A stretch of DNA of 64,000 nucleotides from Motiliproteus sp. (lineage in GTDB: Bacteria > Pseudomonadota > Gammaproteobacteria > Pseudomonadales > Balneatricaceae). The translations under genes and the position numbers were made by a program. Below, piece after piece: positions 46,637-56,967 of the stretch (within the stretch, counting starts at the first letter, position 1; each line of letters starts with the position of its first letter). The notes under the pieces are model-generated. The model ran no database searches and was not told the origin of the DNA. It worked only from the letters and a program-made list of their open reading frames with translations. The stretch is from assembly GCA_026196225.1 (NCBI GenBank), contig JAPHRD010000010.1, positions 1 through 64,000 on the forward strand. The letters run 5' to 3'.

Positions 46637-47713
46637 ATGACTAAGAATGTATTGGTTTTACCCGGTGACGGAATCGGCCCTGAGATCGTCGCAGAAGCCG
46701 TTAAGGTGTTGGATGCGGTTAAGTCTAAGTTGTCGCTGGATATTAATACCGTAGACGGTTTGCTGGGCGGTGCGGCAATCGATGCGGCTGGCGTGCCTCT
46801 GCCCGAGGATACTTTGGCAAAGGCCAACGATTGCGACGCGATTTTATTGGGCGCTGTGGGTGGCCCTAAGTGGGATCAGATCGATCCGGCTATCCGCCCT
46901 GAGAAGGGCTTGCTGGGTATTCGCTCCAAGCTGGAGCTATTTGGTAACCTGCGTCCGGCGATTCTTTACCCGCAGCTGGCTGAAGCTTCTAGCCTAAAGC
47001 CAGAGATTGTTGCGGGTCTGGATATTCTTATCGTTCGTGAACTGACCGGTGGTATCTACTTCGGTCAGCCTCGTGGAATTCGCGAGTTGGAGAATGGTGA
47101 GCGCCAGGGTTACAACACTTATGTGTACTCTGAATCAGAGATCCGTCGTATCGGTAAGGTGGCGTTTGAATCTGCCATGAAGCGTGACAAGCGTGTTTGC
47201 TCTGTGGACAAGGCCAACGTTCTTGAAGCGACCATTCTGTGGCGTGAAGTGATGGAAGAGGTGGCTAAGGATTACCCTGAGGTTGAGCTGAGCCACATGT
47301 ACGTGGACAACGCGGCAATGCAGCTGGTTCGTGCACCGAAGCAGTTTGACGTTATGGTGACCGGCAATATGTTTGGTGACATTCTGTCCGACGCCGCTGC
47401 CATGCTGACCGGTTCTATCGGCATGCTGCCCTCTGCGTCCCTGGATGCCAGCGGTAAGGGTATGTACGAGCCTTGTCACGGTTCTGCTCCTGATATCGCC
47501 GGACAGGGTATCGCTAACCCGCTGGCAACCATCCTCTCTTTGGCGATGATGCTGCGTTACTCGTTGGCAGAATTGGAAGCAGCTGATCAGATTGAAGCGG
47601 CCGTCAGCAAGGTGCTTGATCAAGGTCTGCGCACCGCTGATATCCACTCAGAAGGGATGCAGAAGGTCTCAACCTCCGAGATGGGCGATGCGGTCGTCGC
47701 TGCGTTAGCCTAA
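46637..47713 (+). CDS. leuB: 3-isopropylmalate dehydrogenase
   Basis: A 358-residue NAD-dependent decarboxylating dehydrogenase, third specific step of leucine synthesis. Motifs include [41 protein letters not shown], the [10 protein letters not shown] loop, and the metal-binding [17 protein letters not shown] region. It is 32 bp after leuD and is followed by asd, which has its own predicted promoter. Confidence 0.97.
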   Translation: MTKNVLVLPGDGIGPEIVAEAVKVLDAVKSKLSLDINTVDGLLGGAAIDAAGVPLPEDTLAKANDCDAILLGAVGGPKWDQIDPAIRPEKGLLGIRSKLELFGNLRPAILYPQLAEASSLKPEIVAGLDILIVRELTGGIYFGQPRGIRELENGERQGYNTYVYSESEIRRIGKVAFESAMKRDKRVCSVDKANVLEATILWREVMEEVAKDYPEVELSHMYVDNAAMQLVRAPKQFDVMVTGNMFGDILSDAAAMLTGSIGMLPSASLDASGKGMYEPCHGSAPDIAGQGIANPLATILSLAMMLRYSLAELEAADQIEAAVSKVLDQGLRTADIHSEGMQKVSTSEMGDAVVAALA

Positions 47714-47770
47714 AGTAGTTGCTGCGGCTGCGTAAAAGTCGTTCTGGATAGAGCGATTTTAACCAGCTTC

Positions 47771-47779
47771 TGTTATGAT
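47771..47779 (+). promoter_or_regulatory. Predicted extended -10 of asd
   Basis: TG-N-TATGAT, five of six to the -10 consensus with the TG extension, lies 63 bp upstream of the asd ATG. A hairpin (AACCGCC 47781-47787 with GGCGGTT 47804-47810) would fall at the mRNA 5' end. No convincing -35 is seen. Confidence 0.4.
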
Positions 47780-47841
47780 AAACCGCCCCGCGCGCTGTCG
47801 TGCGGCGGTTAACTCACATTATTTATTCGAAGGACACCAAA

Positions 47842-48954
47842 ATGCGTGTAGGTTTTGTAGGCTGGAGAGGTATGGTTGGTTCCGTACTGATGCAGCGTAT
47901 GCTTGAGGAACGGGACTTCGACCGGATCGATCCCGTATTTTTCACCACGTCACAAGTAGGTCAGGCTGGCCCGACGATTGGTAAAGAAATTCCAACACTC
48001 AAGGATGCTCGTGATATTACCGAGCTCAAACCTATGGACATTATTATCTCCTGTCAGGGCGGTGATTACACCAAAGAGGTTTACGGACCTCTGCGTGAAT
48101 CCGGCTGGCAGGGATACTGGGTTGATGCTGCATCTTCGCTGCGTATGGCGGATGAGAGTGTTATCGTCCTGGATCCTGTTAACGGCGACATCGTTCGTGA
48201 TTCGATCGCCAAGGGTGGCAAGACCTTTGTAGGCGGTAATTGCACCGTTAGCTTGATGCTGATGGCGTTGGGTGGTCTGTTTAAAGCCGATGCGGTTGAG
48301 TGGCTGTCTTCCATGACTTACCAGGCTGCTTCCGGTGGCGGTGCTCGTCACATGCGTGAGCTGGTTCGTCAAATGGGCCAGATCAATGCTGCGGTTGCTG
48401 ACAAGCTGGACGATCCAGCATCTGCGATTCTGGATATCGATCGCGACGTTGCCAATATGATTCGTAGTAATGATCTGGATACCACTCAGTTTGGTGTTCC
48501 TCTAGCTGGTAGCTTAATCCCATGGATCGATACTCAGCTGGAAAATGGTCAGAGCCGTGAAGAGTGGAAGGCGCAGGCTGAAACCAACAAGATTTTGGGG
48601 TTAAGTGATAGTCCGATTGCAGTTGATGGCACCTGCGTACGTATCGGTGCTATGCGTTGCCACAGCCAGGCGTTCACCATTAAGTTGAAGCAGGATATTC
48701 CTGTGGATGAGATCGAGGGAATGCTGGCTGCTCATAACGATTGGGTTAAGGTCGTTCCTAACGACCGTGATCTGACGATGCAGAACCTGACTCCAGCGGT
48801 TACTACCGGAACACTGACTGTACCCGTTGGGCGTATCCGCAAGTTGAATATGGGGCCTACTTACTTGAATGCATTTTCAGTAGGTGATCAATTGCTTTGG
48901 GGTGCTGCAGAGCCCCTGCGCCGCATGCTGAATATTTTGCAGGAAGCGCAATAA
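47842..48954 (+). CDS. asd: Aspartate-semialdehyde dehydrogenase
   Basis: A 370-residue enzyme that reduces aspartyl phosphate to the semialdehyde for Lys, Thr, Met and diaminopimelate. The NADP motif [14 protein letters not shown], the active-site cysteine in [15 protein letters not shown], and [11 protein letters not shown] are present. It is the longer gammaproteobacterial type. ATG 47842 has AAGGA 8 nt ahead, and is preferred over an upstream frame start at 47800. A perfect terminator follows. Confidence 0.97.
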   Translation: MRVGFVGWRGMVGSVLMQRMLEERDFDRIDPVFFTTSQVGQAGPTIGKEIPTLKDARDITELKPMDIIISCQGGDYTKEVYGPLRESGWQGYWVDAASSLRMADESVIVLDPVNGDIVRDSIAKGGKTFVGGNCTVSLMLMALGGLFKADAVEWLSSMTYQAASGGGARHMRELVRQMGQINAAVADKLDDPASAILDIDRDVANMIRSNDLDTTQFGVPLAGSLIPWIDTQLENGQSREEWKAQAETNKILGLSDSPIAVDGTCVRIGAMRCHSQAFTIKLKQDIPVDEIEGMLAAHNDWVKVVPNDRDLTMQNLTPAVTTGTLTVPVGRIRKLNMGPTYLNAFSVGDQLLWGAAEPLRRMLNILQEAQ

Positions 48955-49278
48955 GCTTCCCGTAAATAGCGAACAATTCAGTTCCGATAAAAACGGCCGA
49001 TAGAATTCTATCGGCCGTTTTTTATTGTTTCAGGTCAACGATACTTGATTTTTACTTGAGGTTGGTTAAAAAAACACCGATATCTTTCTATTAAGTGCTT
49101 TGTAATCAGCGGATATTGATTAAAAGCCATGATTAAATAATACTTTATACCGCCATCGGATAAGTTTAAAAATCATATGGATTGATAAAGTGAGACAGTA
49201 TCGATTTCTATCAGTCCTATTTAAATAGCTATAACCTCTTTTGGGGACGCCTGAAAGAGTGATCAAAAGGATGAGAGT
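48955..49278. other. Intergenic region asd-fimV
   Basis: 324 bp without a gene. It holds the asd terminator near its left end, then an AT-rich stretch of about 230 bp that should carry the fimV promoter. I could not choose a convincing -35/-10 pair in it. Confidence 0.6.
48991..49026 (+). terminator. Rho-independent terminator of asd
   Basis: A 30-bp perfect palindrome (48991-49020) with a GC-rich arm ACGGCCGATAGAA, followed by more T residues. About 36 bp after the asd stop. Confidence 0.9.
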
Positions 49279-52257
49279 ATGTTGCGCAAATCTGCGGTCA
49301 CCTTGGCTGCTTTGGGGGCTTTGAACGCGACTAGTGTCCAGGCCCTTGGGCTTGGGGAAGTCACCGTTCATTCCTCTTTGAATCAACCTCTCAGCGCAGA
49401 AATTAATCTGCTGCAAATTCGAGATTTGGCAAAATCGCAAATAATAGCGGGTTTGGCTGATGCTGATGATTTTTATCTGGCGGGTGTTAAACCTACCTTC
49501 ATACTTTCAGATCTAAATTTTCAGCTGGATATAAAAAACGGTAACGGTGTAATACGTCTGACAACCTCTGATCCGGTAAAAGAACCGTTTCTTAATTTTC
49601 TGGTTGAAGTGAACTGGCCGAGTGGTCGATTGGTTCGCGAATATACAATTTTGTTAGATCCACCGGTATTTAGTGCGAAAGATCTAGCACCGCGTTCGGT
49701 GCCGATGGCTCCCCAGGTGTCATCCTCGCCGACAAAAAAGCGTATGTCTGTGGCTGAGGGGGCGCCAATGCCGCAGACTTCTGGCAGCAACATTCGTACG
49801 CGGATGGATCAAAACAGCCAATATTACGTTGATGTTCGCGATACTCTGTGGGATATCGCCCTAAAGACACGTCCTGATCGTAGTGTCTCGCCTCAGCAGA
49901 TGATGCTGGCGATTCAGCGAATGAATCCAGATGCATTTGTTAACAACAATATCAATCGCCTGAGATCAGGTGTTGTTCTTAATATCCCAAATAAGCAGCA
50001 GATTAATTCCCAGTCTCTTTCTTCCTCTGTGGAAGAGGTCAAACGGCAAAATCAGGCTTGGAAAGGAGCTTCCCCAAAGAGTAAGGCGTCTGCCAAAAAA
50101 AAGACTGAGCAGTTAGACGCCAGCAAGCAACAAGACGCTCAGTCGTCTGAACAGGAATCGGAAGAACAATCGCAACTGCGCATTGTTAGTAAGGAGCCGG
50201 AAAAAGATGAGCAACCGCCAGAGATGGAAGATAAGGCGGTTAGCGTAGATAGTCAGACAGAGGTGGCTGTGCCCTCTGTTTCTGAGGAGTTGGTATCAAA
50301 AAACCGCGAACTGGAAGAGCAGTTGGTGGTGACTCTGGAAGGGTTAGATAAGGTCGAGCGTGACAACGCCGAACTGTTTGACCGGATGGAGAAGCTGACC
50401 GACCAGCTGGAGTCCGTGCAGCGCTTGTTAACTCTGAAAGATCAGCAGATGACTGATCTGCAAAATAAATTGGTAGATGCTCAAGCAAAGGCTGTTCAAG
50501 CAGAAGCTGCAGCGCCTCCAAAGCCTCAACCTAGTAAGAGTTTTATCGATACCTTAATGGAAACTCCCGCCATGCTAGCCGGTGCGGGTGCGGCCATTTT
50601 GGCTCTGCTTCTGGGATTGCTTTACGCCATTCGTAAACGTGGTCAAGGTCAGGACGATGAGGCCGCTGTCGAGCAGGCCATGGCTGTTCTGGAGGAGCGT
50701 GAAAAGAGTGAGCCTGAAGTAACGCCAGAGCCAGTACCTGAGGTGGCAGAAACTGCCGAAGAAGCTATTGCGGAAGAGATCCCAGAGCAAGAGTTGCAAG
50801 ATGTTCAGCTGGATGAAGATCCAGATGATCCTTTCAATCTAGCTTCTGGAGACGACGAAGATGAATTCGACGCGTTAATTTCTGACGACCTTGATGAGCA
50901 GTTGGGCGACGATCTGGATATGGACCTGAAGATCGATGAGCCGGTCGAGGAAGATCCAGAGATGGCTGAATTTGCAGCGTCGCTATTGGACGATGAAGAG
51001 TATGACCTGGCCAGCGAAGCCAAAGAGCTCGATTCTGACGTCGATGATGACATTGCAGATGATCTGGATTTGAGTGACGAGGATCTGGATCTCGATATAG
51101 ATGAAGTGCAGCCAGAAGTTGATGTTGAAGAGGGATCTGAGGTTGCTGCGGGAGAAACTGAAGTTGAAGAGGCTGGGCTAGAGGAAGCTGAGTCTGAAGC
51201 CGATGAGCTGGACTTTATTCTGTCTGAAAACGAAGACAAGGCCACTGAGGCTCCTGAAGCGGAGGAAGGTCTGCCAGACGATGAAAATGATCTCGACTTT
51301 GTAGTAGCAGATTCTCTGGATGTTGATGAATCAGCTGCAGATGTGGACGAGGCAACGGAAGATGAAAGCGACGATGTTGAGCTAGATGCGCTGGATATGA
51401 TTCTTGATGAAGAATCGGCTCCATCTGACGAAGAGAGTTCACTTGAGAGCGCTTTGGAAGAAGAGGCTGTTGTTGAATCTGTTGCTGAATCTGTCGTTGA
51501 TCAGGTTGAGACTGAAGTCGAAGCAGAAGACGATGCTCTGGTAGATGACGGGGCGTTAGATGAGCTGTTGAGCCAGGCGGAGAGTCATGACAGTGCTGAA
51601 GATGTTGATGAGGTAGATATGACCTCGCTGGATCTGGACAGCCTGGACTTGGATGTTGATGATATAGAAGTGACTGACGTTGGTCAGAATGCAGTAGCAG
51701 GCGCCGACGATGTGGCTGCCGTAGAGGATGCAGAGACAGTTGCTGGTGATTTGGATAACCTTGATCTCGGCAGCACTGACGGGCTGGAAGATGATCTTGA
51801 TATCGGTTCATCGGTGGATTCAGAAGCGATGGCTGAAGTTGATATTGAGCTAGATGCCGATGCCTCTCCGGATGTTCTCGAAGCAGAGTCTGCTCTAGAT
51901 GTGGCGCTGGATAGTGAAGTGGATGATGCTTTAGAGCAGTCCGCTGAAGCCAGTGCTGATTCTACTGAGTTGGAACTGGATACGGTCGACGATTCGGAAT
52001 TGGAATCTGAACTCAATCTGATGCTTGAAGAAGAAAATAACGATCTGGCGTTGGAAGAAACCAGTGTTTCGGAAGGTGATGATGAGCTCAATTATCTGAA
52101 TTCTGATGACGAACTGGGAACCAAAATCGATCTGGCCCGCGCCTATATCGATATGGATGATACCGACGGCGCCAAGGATATTCTTGAAGAAGTAGTCAAA
52201 GATGGAAATCCAGAGCAGGTTGCTGAAGCACAGAAACTGCTGGACGGATTGTCCTAA
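49279..52257 (+). CDS. fimV: FimV/HubP polar landmark protein
   Basis: A 992-residue inner-membrane hub protein. Signal peptide residues 1-22 (ending SVQA), an N-terminal FimV domain (LGEVTVHSSLNQPLSAEI), a LysM peptidoglycan-binding domain at about 185-235, a coiled coil at about 335-410, one transmembrane helix (about 432-452), then a very acidic region rich in Asp and Glu to about 930, and the conserved C-terminal FimV/TPR-like domain (TKIDLARAYIDMDD). It organises poles, type IV pili and chemotaxis in Pseudomonas and Vibrio. Here no pil genes are near. truA follows directly, as in Pseudomonas. Confidence 0.95.
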   Translation: MLRKSAVTLAALGALNATSVQALGLGEVTVHSSLNQPLSAEINLLQIRDLAKSQIIAGLADADDFYLAGVKPTFILSDLNFQLDIKNGNGVIRLTTSDPVKEPFLNFLVEVNWPSGRLVREYTILLDPPVFSAKDLAPRSVPMAPQVSSSPTKKRMSVAEGAPMPQTSGSNIRTRMDQNSQYYVDVRDTLWDIALKTRPDRSVSPQQMMLAIQRMNPDAFVNNNINRLRSGVVLNIPNKQQINSQSLSSSVEEVKRQNQAWKGASPKSKASAKKKTEQLDASKQQDAQSSEQESEEQSQLRIVSKEPEKDEQPPEMEDKAVSVDSQTEVAVPSVSEELVSKNRELEEQLVVTLEGLDKVERDNAELFDRMEKLTDQLESVQRLLTLKDQQMTDLQNKLVDAQAKAVQAEAAAPPKPQPSKSFIDTLMETPAMLAGAGAAILALLLGLLYAIRKRGQGQDDEAAVEQAMAVLEEREKSEPEVTPEPVPEVAETAEEAIAEEIPEQELQDVQLDEDPDDPFNLASGDDEDEFDALISDDLDEQLGDDLDMDLKIDEPVEEDPEMAEFAASLLDDEEYDLASEAKELDSDVDDDIADDLDLSDEDLDLDIDEVQPEVDVEEGSEVAAGETEVEEAGLEEAESEADELDFILSENEDKATEAPEAEEGLPDDENDLDFVVADSLDVDESAADVDEATEDESDDVELDALDMILDEESAPSDEESSLESALEEEAVVESVAESVVDQVETEVEAEDDALVDDGALDELLSQAESHDSAEDVDEVDMTSLDLDSLDLDVDDIEVTDVGQNAVAGADDVAAVEDAETVAGDLDNLDLGSTDGLEDDLDIGSSVDSEAMAEVDIELDADASPDVLEAESALDVALDSEVDDALEQSAEASADSTELELDTVDDSELESELNLMLEEENNDLALEETSVSEGDDELNYLNSDDELGTKIDLARAYIDMDDTDGAKDILEEVVKDGNPEQVAEAQKLLDGLS

Positions 52258-52323
52258 ATCTCAGAACAAGCTGGCGGTTCCCGAAGATAAATGGGTTCTG
52301 TCAGCTCAGCTAAGTTTGATTGA

Positions 52324-53175
52324 ATGAATGCAGTAGAAAACAATTCAATGGTAAAAAAAGAGGCGGAGCAACCGCCTCTTTTTCGTTACGCGATGGCCGT
52401 TGAGTATGATGGCAGCCGTTACCATGGTTGGCAGCGGCAGCAGGCGGGGGTGGCTAGTGTCCAGGCTGCGGTCGAGGCGGCGCTCAGTAAAATCGCCAAT
52501 GAGCCTGTTACAGTTATCTGCGCTGGGCGCACCGACACCGGTGTTCATGCCAGTTATCAAGTGATCCATTTTGAAACCCACGCCGTAAGACCAGAGCGTG
52601 GTTGGGTGATGGGCACCAATACCAAACTTCCTGATGATGTCAGCATCAAGTGGGCCAAGTCAGTAGGGCAGGATTTCCATGCGCGCTTTTCTGCCCTTGA
52701 AAGACGTTATCGCTATCTTATTCATACCGCACCGGTGAAGCCTGGGGTATTGAACAAAGGGGTGACCTGGACTCATAAGACCTTGGATGAGAGTAGAATG
52801 CAGCTGGCGGGCGACTATTTGGTCGGTACACATGATTTTAGCTCCTACCGAGCGGTGGCCTGCCAGGCAAGAAGCCCGGTGCGAGAGTTGCGACATCTTT
52901 GGGTGCGTCGAATTGGTGATTTGATTGTTATTGATGTTCGTGCCAACGCTTTTTTGCACCATATGATTCGTAATATTGCCGGGGTGTTGATGAAAATAGG
53001 CGCAGGGGAAGCTGAGCCGGAGTGGGCAAAAGAGGTACTGGATGCCCGGGATCGGCGTTTGGGTGGTGTCACTGCTCCGCCATTTGGACTCTATTTCGTC
53101 GATGCCAGGTATCCAGATAGCCATAATTTGCCGAAATCTCCCTTAGGACCGTTTTTTTTAGCGGAGTTTGACTGA
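52324..53175 (+). CDS. truA: tRNA pseudouridine synthase A
   Basis: A 283-residue enzyme that makes pseudouridine at positions 38-40 of tRNA. The catalytic aspartate is D71 in CAGRTDTGVHA, and YRYLIHTAP and NAFLHHMIRNIAG are typical motifs. The N-terminal PPLFRYAMAVEYDG aligns with E. coli PPVYKIALGIEYDG, so at least that part is translated. A strong terminator-like hairpin lies at 52355-52383, inside the first codons; an ATG at 52393 is the alternative start downstream of it. Confidence 0.93.
   Translation: MNAVENNSMVKKEAEQPPLFRYAMAVEYDGSRYHGWQRQQAGVASVQAAVEAALSKIANEPVTVICAGRTDTGVHASYQVIHFETHAVRPERGWVMGTNTKLPDDVSIKWAKSVGQDFHARFSALERRYRYLIHTAPVKPGVLNKGVTWTHKTLDESRMQLAGDYLVGTHDFSSYRAVACQARSPVRELRHLWVRRIGDLIVIDVRANAFLHHMIRNIAGVLMKIGAGEAEPEWAKEVLDARDRRLGGVTAPPFGLYFVDARYPDSHNLPKSPLGPFFLAEFD
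52355..52383 (+). terminator. Terminator-like hairpin inside truA 5' coding region
   Basis: AAAAAGAGGCGG (52355-52366) pairs perfectly with CCGCCTCTTTTT (52372-52383) around the loop AGCAA: a 12-bp stem ending in five T. It lies about 100 bp after the fimV stop and 31 bp after the truA ATG. It looks like an intrinsic terminator for fimV or an attenuator of truA. Confidence 0.7.
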
Positions 53176-53213
53176 CCAATTAGGTCATCATCTGATAAGA
53201 TCTCGTTCTTTCT

Positions 53214-53274
53214 CTACAGTGTCTGTAGCTTGTGAGCTAACCGGCTTCGGTTGCCGGTCGATAAGATGCTGTAG
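53214..53274 (+). promoter_or_regulatory. Structured leader ahead of trpF with alternative pairings
   Basis: CTACAG (53214-53219) can pair with CTGTAG at 53223-53228 or, exclusively, with a second CTGTAG at 53269-53274. Between them is a stable ACCGGC/GCCGGT hairpin (about 53240-53258). No T run follows and no Trp-rich leader peptide is seen. Confidence 0.35.
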
Positions 53275-53309
53275 CCATATAAGTTGAAGACACTGATCAG
53301 TAGCCTAAC

Positions 53310-53936
53310 GTGAGAACCCGGGTCAAAATCTGCGGAATTACCCGCCCTGAAGATGCCACTGCTGTGGTTGATGCAGGGGCAGATGCTATCGGTCTGGTTT
53401 TTTATGATCCCAGCCCTCGAGCAGTGACTATTGAACAGGCAGTAGCAATCTGTCATGCCGTACCGGCATTTGTCACGGTGACTGCCCTGTTTGTGAATGC
53501 AGCAGAGCAGGTCGTTAACCAGGTTATTGATCGTGTGGGTGTGGATCTGTTGCAGTTCCATGGTAATGAGCCACCCGATTATTGCCAGCAATTCTCACGC
53601 CCTTATATGAAGGCGTTGAGAGTTAAGCCCGGTCTGAATATTTCAGAACAGGCTGAGCGTTATCAAGATGCCAAAGCTTTACTGCTAGACGCGTATCGAC
53701 CCGGAGTCCCAGGTGGGACCGGTGAGACATTTGACTGGCAATTGATCCCTGAAGATCTTAGCAAACCGGTAATATTGGCCGGAGGACTAACCCCTCAAAA
53801 CGTGGCTACTGCAGTCCGTCAGGTTAGACCCTTTGGCGTTGATGTTAGTGGCGGTGTTGAGGCAGCTAAGGGCATCAAGGATAGTCAGTTAGTAACACAG
53901 TTTATAAATGAGGTGAGTTGTGCCGACCAAAGTTGA
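53310..53936 (+). CDS. trpF: Phosphoribosylanthranilate isomerase
   Basis: A 208-residue TIM-barrel enzyme that isomerises phosphoribosylanthranilate in tryptophan synthesis. The catalytic cysteine is C7 or so in [18 protein letters not shown], the [17 protein letters not shown] loop with the catalytic Asp, and GVDVSGGVE are conserved. The start is GTG. Its last 17 bp overlap trpB. Confidence 0.96.
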   Translation: MRTRVKICGITRPEDATAVVDAGADAIGLVFYDPSPRAVTIEQAVAICHAVPAFVTVTALFVNAAEQVVNQVIDRVGVDLLQFHGNEPPDYCQQFSRPYMKALRVKPGLNISEQAERYQDAKALLLDAYRPGVPGGTGETFDWQLIPEDLSKPVILAGGLTPQNVATAVRQVRPFGVDVSGGVEAAKGIKDSQLVTQFINEVSCADQS

Positions 53937-55140
53937 TTATAAAGCACTGATGGATCTTCCCGATGAACGGGGACACTTCGGTCCTTATGGAGGCTGTTTT
54001 GCTTCCGAGACGCTGATGAGCGCATTACAGGACCTTTCTGAGCTTTATGAAAAACTCTGGCGAACGCCCGAATTCCAGCGTGAGTTCGATTACGATCTTG
54101 CTCATTATGTTGGCCGTCCATCGCCGCTCTATCATGCCGAGCGGCTTACAAAACAGGTGGGCGGTGCTCAGATCTATCTCAAACGTGAAGACCTGAACCA
54201 CACTGGCGCCCACAAGGTGAACAACACCATTGGGCAGGCGTTGTTGGCCAAGCATATGGGTAAGCCCCGTATTATCGCCGAAACCGGTGCTGGGCAGCAC
54301 GGCGTTGCCTCTGCCACGGTAGCGGCTCGCTTGGGTCTTGAGTGCGTCGTGTACATGGGCTCTGAAGATATTCGTCGTCAAGCCTTGAACGTCTATCGAA
54401 TGAAGTTGCTGGGTGCTGAGGTGGTAGCGGTTGATTCCGGTACCAAGACTCTTAAAGATGCCCTTAATGAAGCGATGCGTGACTGGGTAACCAATGTAGA
54501 CAACACCTTCTATATCATTGGTACAGCGGCCGGACCCCACCCCTATCCCAAGTTGGTAAGAGACTTCCAATCTATCATTGGTCGTGAAGCCCGTGAGCAG
54601 TGTCAGGAGATGACAGGGCGCCTGCCCGATGCCTTGGTAGCCTGTGTGGGTGGTGGTTCTAACGCTATCGGCTTGTTTTATCCTTTTATTGCAGACGAAA
54701 AAGTTGAGATTTACGGCGTTGAGGCTGGTGGTTACGGTATCGAAACAGGACAGCACGCTGCACCACTGTGCGATGGTCGACCTGGCGTTTTGCATGGTAA
54801 TCGGACCTATTTGATGGAAGATGATTCTGGTCAGATAGCTGCCACGCATTCTGTTTCTGCTGGGCTTGATTATCCAGGTGTTGGCCCAGAGCATGCGTGG
54901 TTGAAAGACTGTGGTCGTGCCAATTATGTTGCTATCAACGACGATGAGGCACTGAATGCCTTCAGGACTTTGACTCGTATTGAAGGTATTATGCCGGCGC
55001 TGGAATCCAGTCATGCGATCGCTTACGCCATGAAACTGGCTGCAACCATGAGCCCGGATCAGAATATAGTGGTCAATCTTTCTGGACGTGGTGATAAAGA
55101 TATCCACACCGTTGCAGAGATCGATGGTATCGGCATTTAG
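53920..55140 (+). CDS. trpB: Tryptophan synthase beta chain
   Basis: A 406-residue PLP enzyme that joins indole and serine to give tryptophan. The PLP lysine is in [22 protein letters not shown] and the phosphate-binding GGGSNAIG are present. The start is GTG with GAGGTGA just ahead and overlaps trpF by 17 bp, which suggests translational coupling. trpA follows. Confidence 0.97.
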   Translation: MPTKVDYKALMDLPDERGHFGPYGGCFASETLMSALQDLSELYEKLWRTPEFQREFDYDLAHYVGRPSPLYHAERLTKQVGGAQIYLKREDLNHTGAHKVNNTIGQALLAKHMGKPRIIAETGAGQHGVASATVAARLGLECVVYMGSEDIRRQALNVYRMKLLGAEVVAVDSGTKTLKDALNEAMRDWVTNVDNTFYIIGTAAGPHPYPKLVRDFQSIIGREAREQCQEMTGRLPDALVACVGGGSNAIGLFYPFIADEKVEIYGVEAGGYGIETGQHAAPLCDGRPGVLHGNRTYLMEDDSGQIAATHSVSAGLDYPGVGPEHAWLKDCGRANYVAINDDEALNAFRTLTRIEGIMPALESSHAIAYAMKLAATMSPDQNIVVNLSGRGDKDIHTVAEIDGIGI

Positions 55141-55176
55141 TCGTCCATAAAGCCGATAACAGAATTTGAGGAAGCT

Positions 55177-55980
55177 ATGAGTCGCATACAGAATTGCTTG
55201 CAACAGCTAAAGGATCAGGGTCGCAAGGCTCTTATCCCTTACATAACAGCCGGTGACCCCCAGCCTGGTGTCACTGTGGCGCTGATGCACGAACTGGTTA
55301 AATCCGGGGCTGATATTATCGAATTGGGTGTGCCTTTTTCTGATCCCATGGCCGATGGCCCGGTTATTCAGTTGGCCTGTGAACGAGCCCTAATATACGG
55401 AACTCGTTTAGTTGATGTGCTGGATATGGTCAGCGAATTCCGTTCTCAGGATGACCAGACACCGGTGGTGTTGATGGGCTACCTGAATCCAGTTGAAGCC
55501 TTGGGCTATGAGCGCTTTATGACATTGGCCCAGAAGGCCGGTGTTGACGGTGTCCTGACCGTTGATCTGCCACCAGAAGAGGGGCTGGAATTTTGCGCTG
55601 AACTGAAAAAACACAACATGGATGCTATCTTTTTGATTGCACCAACCAGCTCGGATCAGCGAATGAAGCAGATCTGTGAGTCCAGTAGCGGTTATGTCTA
55701 TTACGTATCGGTTAAAGGCGTGACCGGATCGGCAGCGCTGGATGTTGATGCCGTCGACGAGCGGGTTAAAGCGATACGGCAGATTACAGATCTACCGGTA
55801 GGCGTTGGTTTTGGTATTCGAGATAACGAGTCAGCAGCGGCAGTGTCCAGAGTTGCTGATGGCGTCATTGTCGGTAGTGTTTTGGTTAATAAAATTGCTG
55901 AGTTGGCTGACAGCCCGGCAGAAATTCCGCAACAGGTTGCTGCCATCATCAAGGGTATGCGACAAGCGATGGATGCCTGA
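55177..55980 (+). CDS. trpA: Tryptophan synthase alpha chain
   Basis: A 267-residue TIM-barrel enzyme that splits indole-3-glycerol phosphate and passes indole to TrpB. The catalytic Glu and Asp lie in [27 protein letters not shown] and VGFGI are phosphate-loop motifs. It is 36 bp after trpB with GAGGAAG ahead of the ATG. accD follows by 51 bp. Confidence 0.97.
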   Translation: MSRIQNCLQQLKDQGRKALIPYITAGDPQPGVTVALMHELVKSGADIIELGVPFSDPMADGPVIQLACERALIYGTRLVDVLDMVSEFRSQDDQTPVVLMGYLNPVEALGYERFMTLAQKAGVDGVLTVDLPPEEGLEFCAELKKHNMDAIFLIAPTSSDQRMKQICESSSGYVYYVSVKGVTGSAALDVDAVDERVKAIRQITDLPVGVGFGIRDNESAAAVSRVADGVIVGSVLVNKIAELADSPAEIPQQVAAIIKGMRQAMDA

Positions 55981-56031
55981 AAATCAGGTGCTAAACCATC
56001 AGTTTGATTGGCGGTTGGGCTTGGAGAAATT

Positions 56032-56967
56032 ATGAGCAACTGGCTAGATAAAATCGTTCCTTCTTTGATTCGATCAGATTCACAGAAGAAGACCAATATT
56101 CCTGAAGGTCTGTGGAAGAAGTGCCCTAAGTGCGATGCGGTACTGTATCGCCCAGAATTGCAGAAAAATCTAAATGTGTGCCCGAAATGTGATCACCACA
56201 TGCGTTTGGGCGCCCGTGATCGTTTGGACTTATTCCTTGACGGTGACAACCGTATCGAGATTGGTGCCGATGTTGAGCCAGTCGATCGCCTGAAGTTTAA
56301 AGATTCCAAGAAATACAAAGATCGTCTTAGTTCTGCGCAGAAGCAGACTAATGAGAAAGACGCTTTGGTTGCCTTTAAAGGTGAGGTCAACGGTCTCCCT
56401 ATCGTTGCTGTCGCTTTTGAGTTTGAGTTTATGGGCGGCTCCATGGGGGCTGTGGTAGGTGAGCGTTTTGTCCGTGCCGTTAATGTTTGTTTAGAGCAAC
56501 GGGTTCCTTTGGTCTGTTTTGCTGCCAGTGGCGGTGCACGGATGCAGGAAGCACTTTTCTCGCTGATGCAGATGGCTAAAACCAGTGCTGCCCTGGAGAA
56601 GATGAAACAGGCGGGCATTCCCTATATTTCGGTGCTGACTGATCCTGTGTTTGGTGGTGTTTCTGCCAGTTTGGCTATGCTGGGCGATCTCAATGTCGCT
56701 GAGCCCAAAGCGCTGATCGGTTTTGCCGGTCCTCGAGTTATCGAGCAGACGGTACGTGAAAAGTTACCCGAAGGTTTTCAGCGGAGTGAGTTTTTGCTGG
56801 AGCACGGTGCCGTTGATATGATTATTCATCGTGGCGAAATGCGTGACAGATTGTCATCAATCCTTGCTAAGTTGACCCATAATCGGGTCACGACTCGTGA
56901 TGAAGACGCGTTGGTGGAAGAGGTAGAAGTTGAAGCCAGCACCGACGATGCCGTCGAAGAGTCTTGA
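56032..56967 (+). CDS. accD: Acetyl-CoA carboxylase carboxyltransferase subunit beta
   Basis: A 311-residue subunit that transfers CO2 from biotin to acetyl-CoA, first step of fatty acid synthesis. The N-terminal zinc ribbon has C-X2-C and C-X2-C pairs (KKCPKCD, NVCPKCD); the core has [14 protein letters not shown] and [12 protein letters not shown]. The ATG at 56032 follows GGAG by 5 nt. The C-terminal acidic tail overlaps the folC start by 20 bp. Confidence 0.97.
   Translation: MSNWLDKIVPSLIRSDSQKKTNIPEGLWKKCPKCDAVLYRPELQKNLNVCPKCDHHMRLGARDRLDLFLDGDNRIEIGADVEPVDRLKFKDSKKYKDRLSSAQKQTNEKDALVAFKGEVNGLPIVAVAFEFEFMGGSMGAVVGERFVRAVNVCLEQRVPLVCFAASGGARMQEALFSLMQMAKTSAALEKMKQAGIPYISVLTDPVFGGVSASLAMLGDLNVAEPKALIGFAGPRVIEQTVREKLPEGFQRSEFLLEHGAVDMIIHRGEMRDRLSSILAKLTHNRVTTRDEDALVEEVEVEASTDDAVEES

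Noticed and set aside
47714-47841. Lysine riboswitch ahead of asd
   Set aside because: The space is too short (128 bp) and lacks the L-box motifs; only one GC-rich hairpin is seen.
50805-52091. Several Ser- or Leu/Gln-rich minus-strand frames opposite fimV
   Set aside because: They mirror the acidic codons (GAT, GAA, GAG) of FimV and have no start signals or domains of their own.
54025-55203. A 392-codon minus-strand open frame antisense to trpB
   Set aside because: trpB is complete and conserved. The antisense product shows no family features and lies within a long plus-strand operon.
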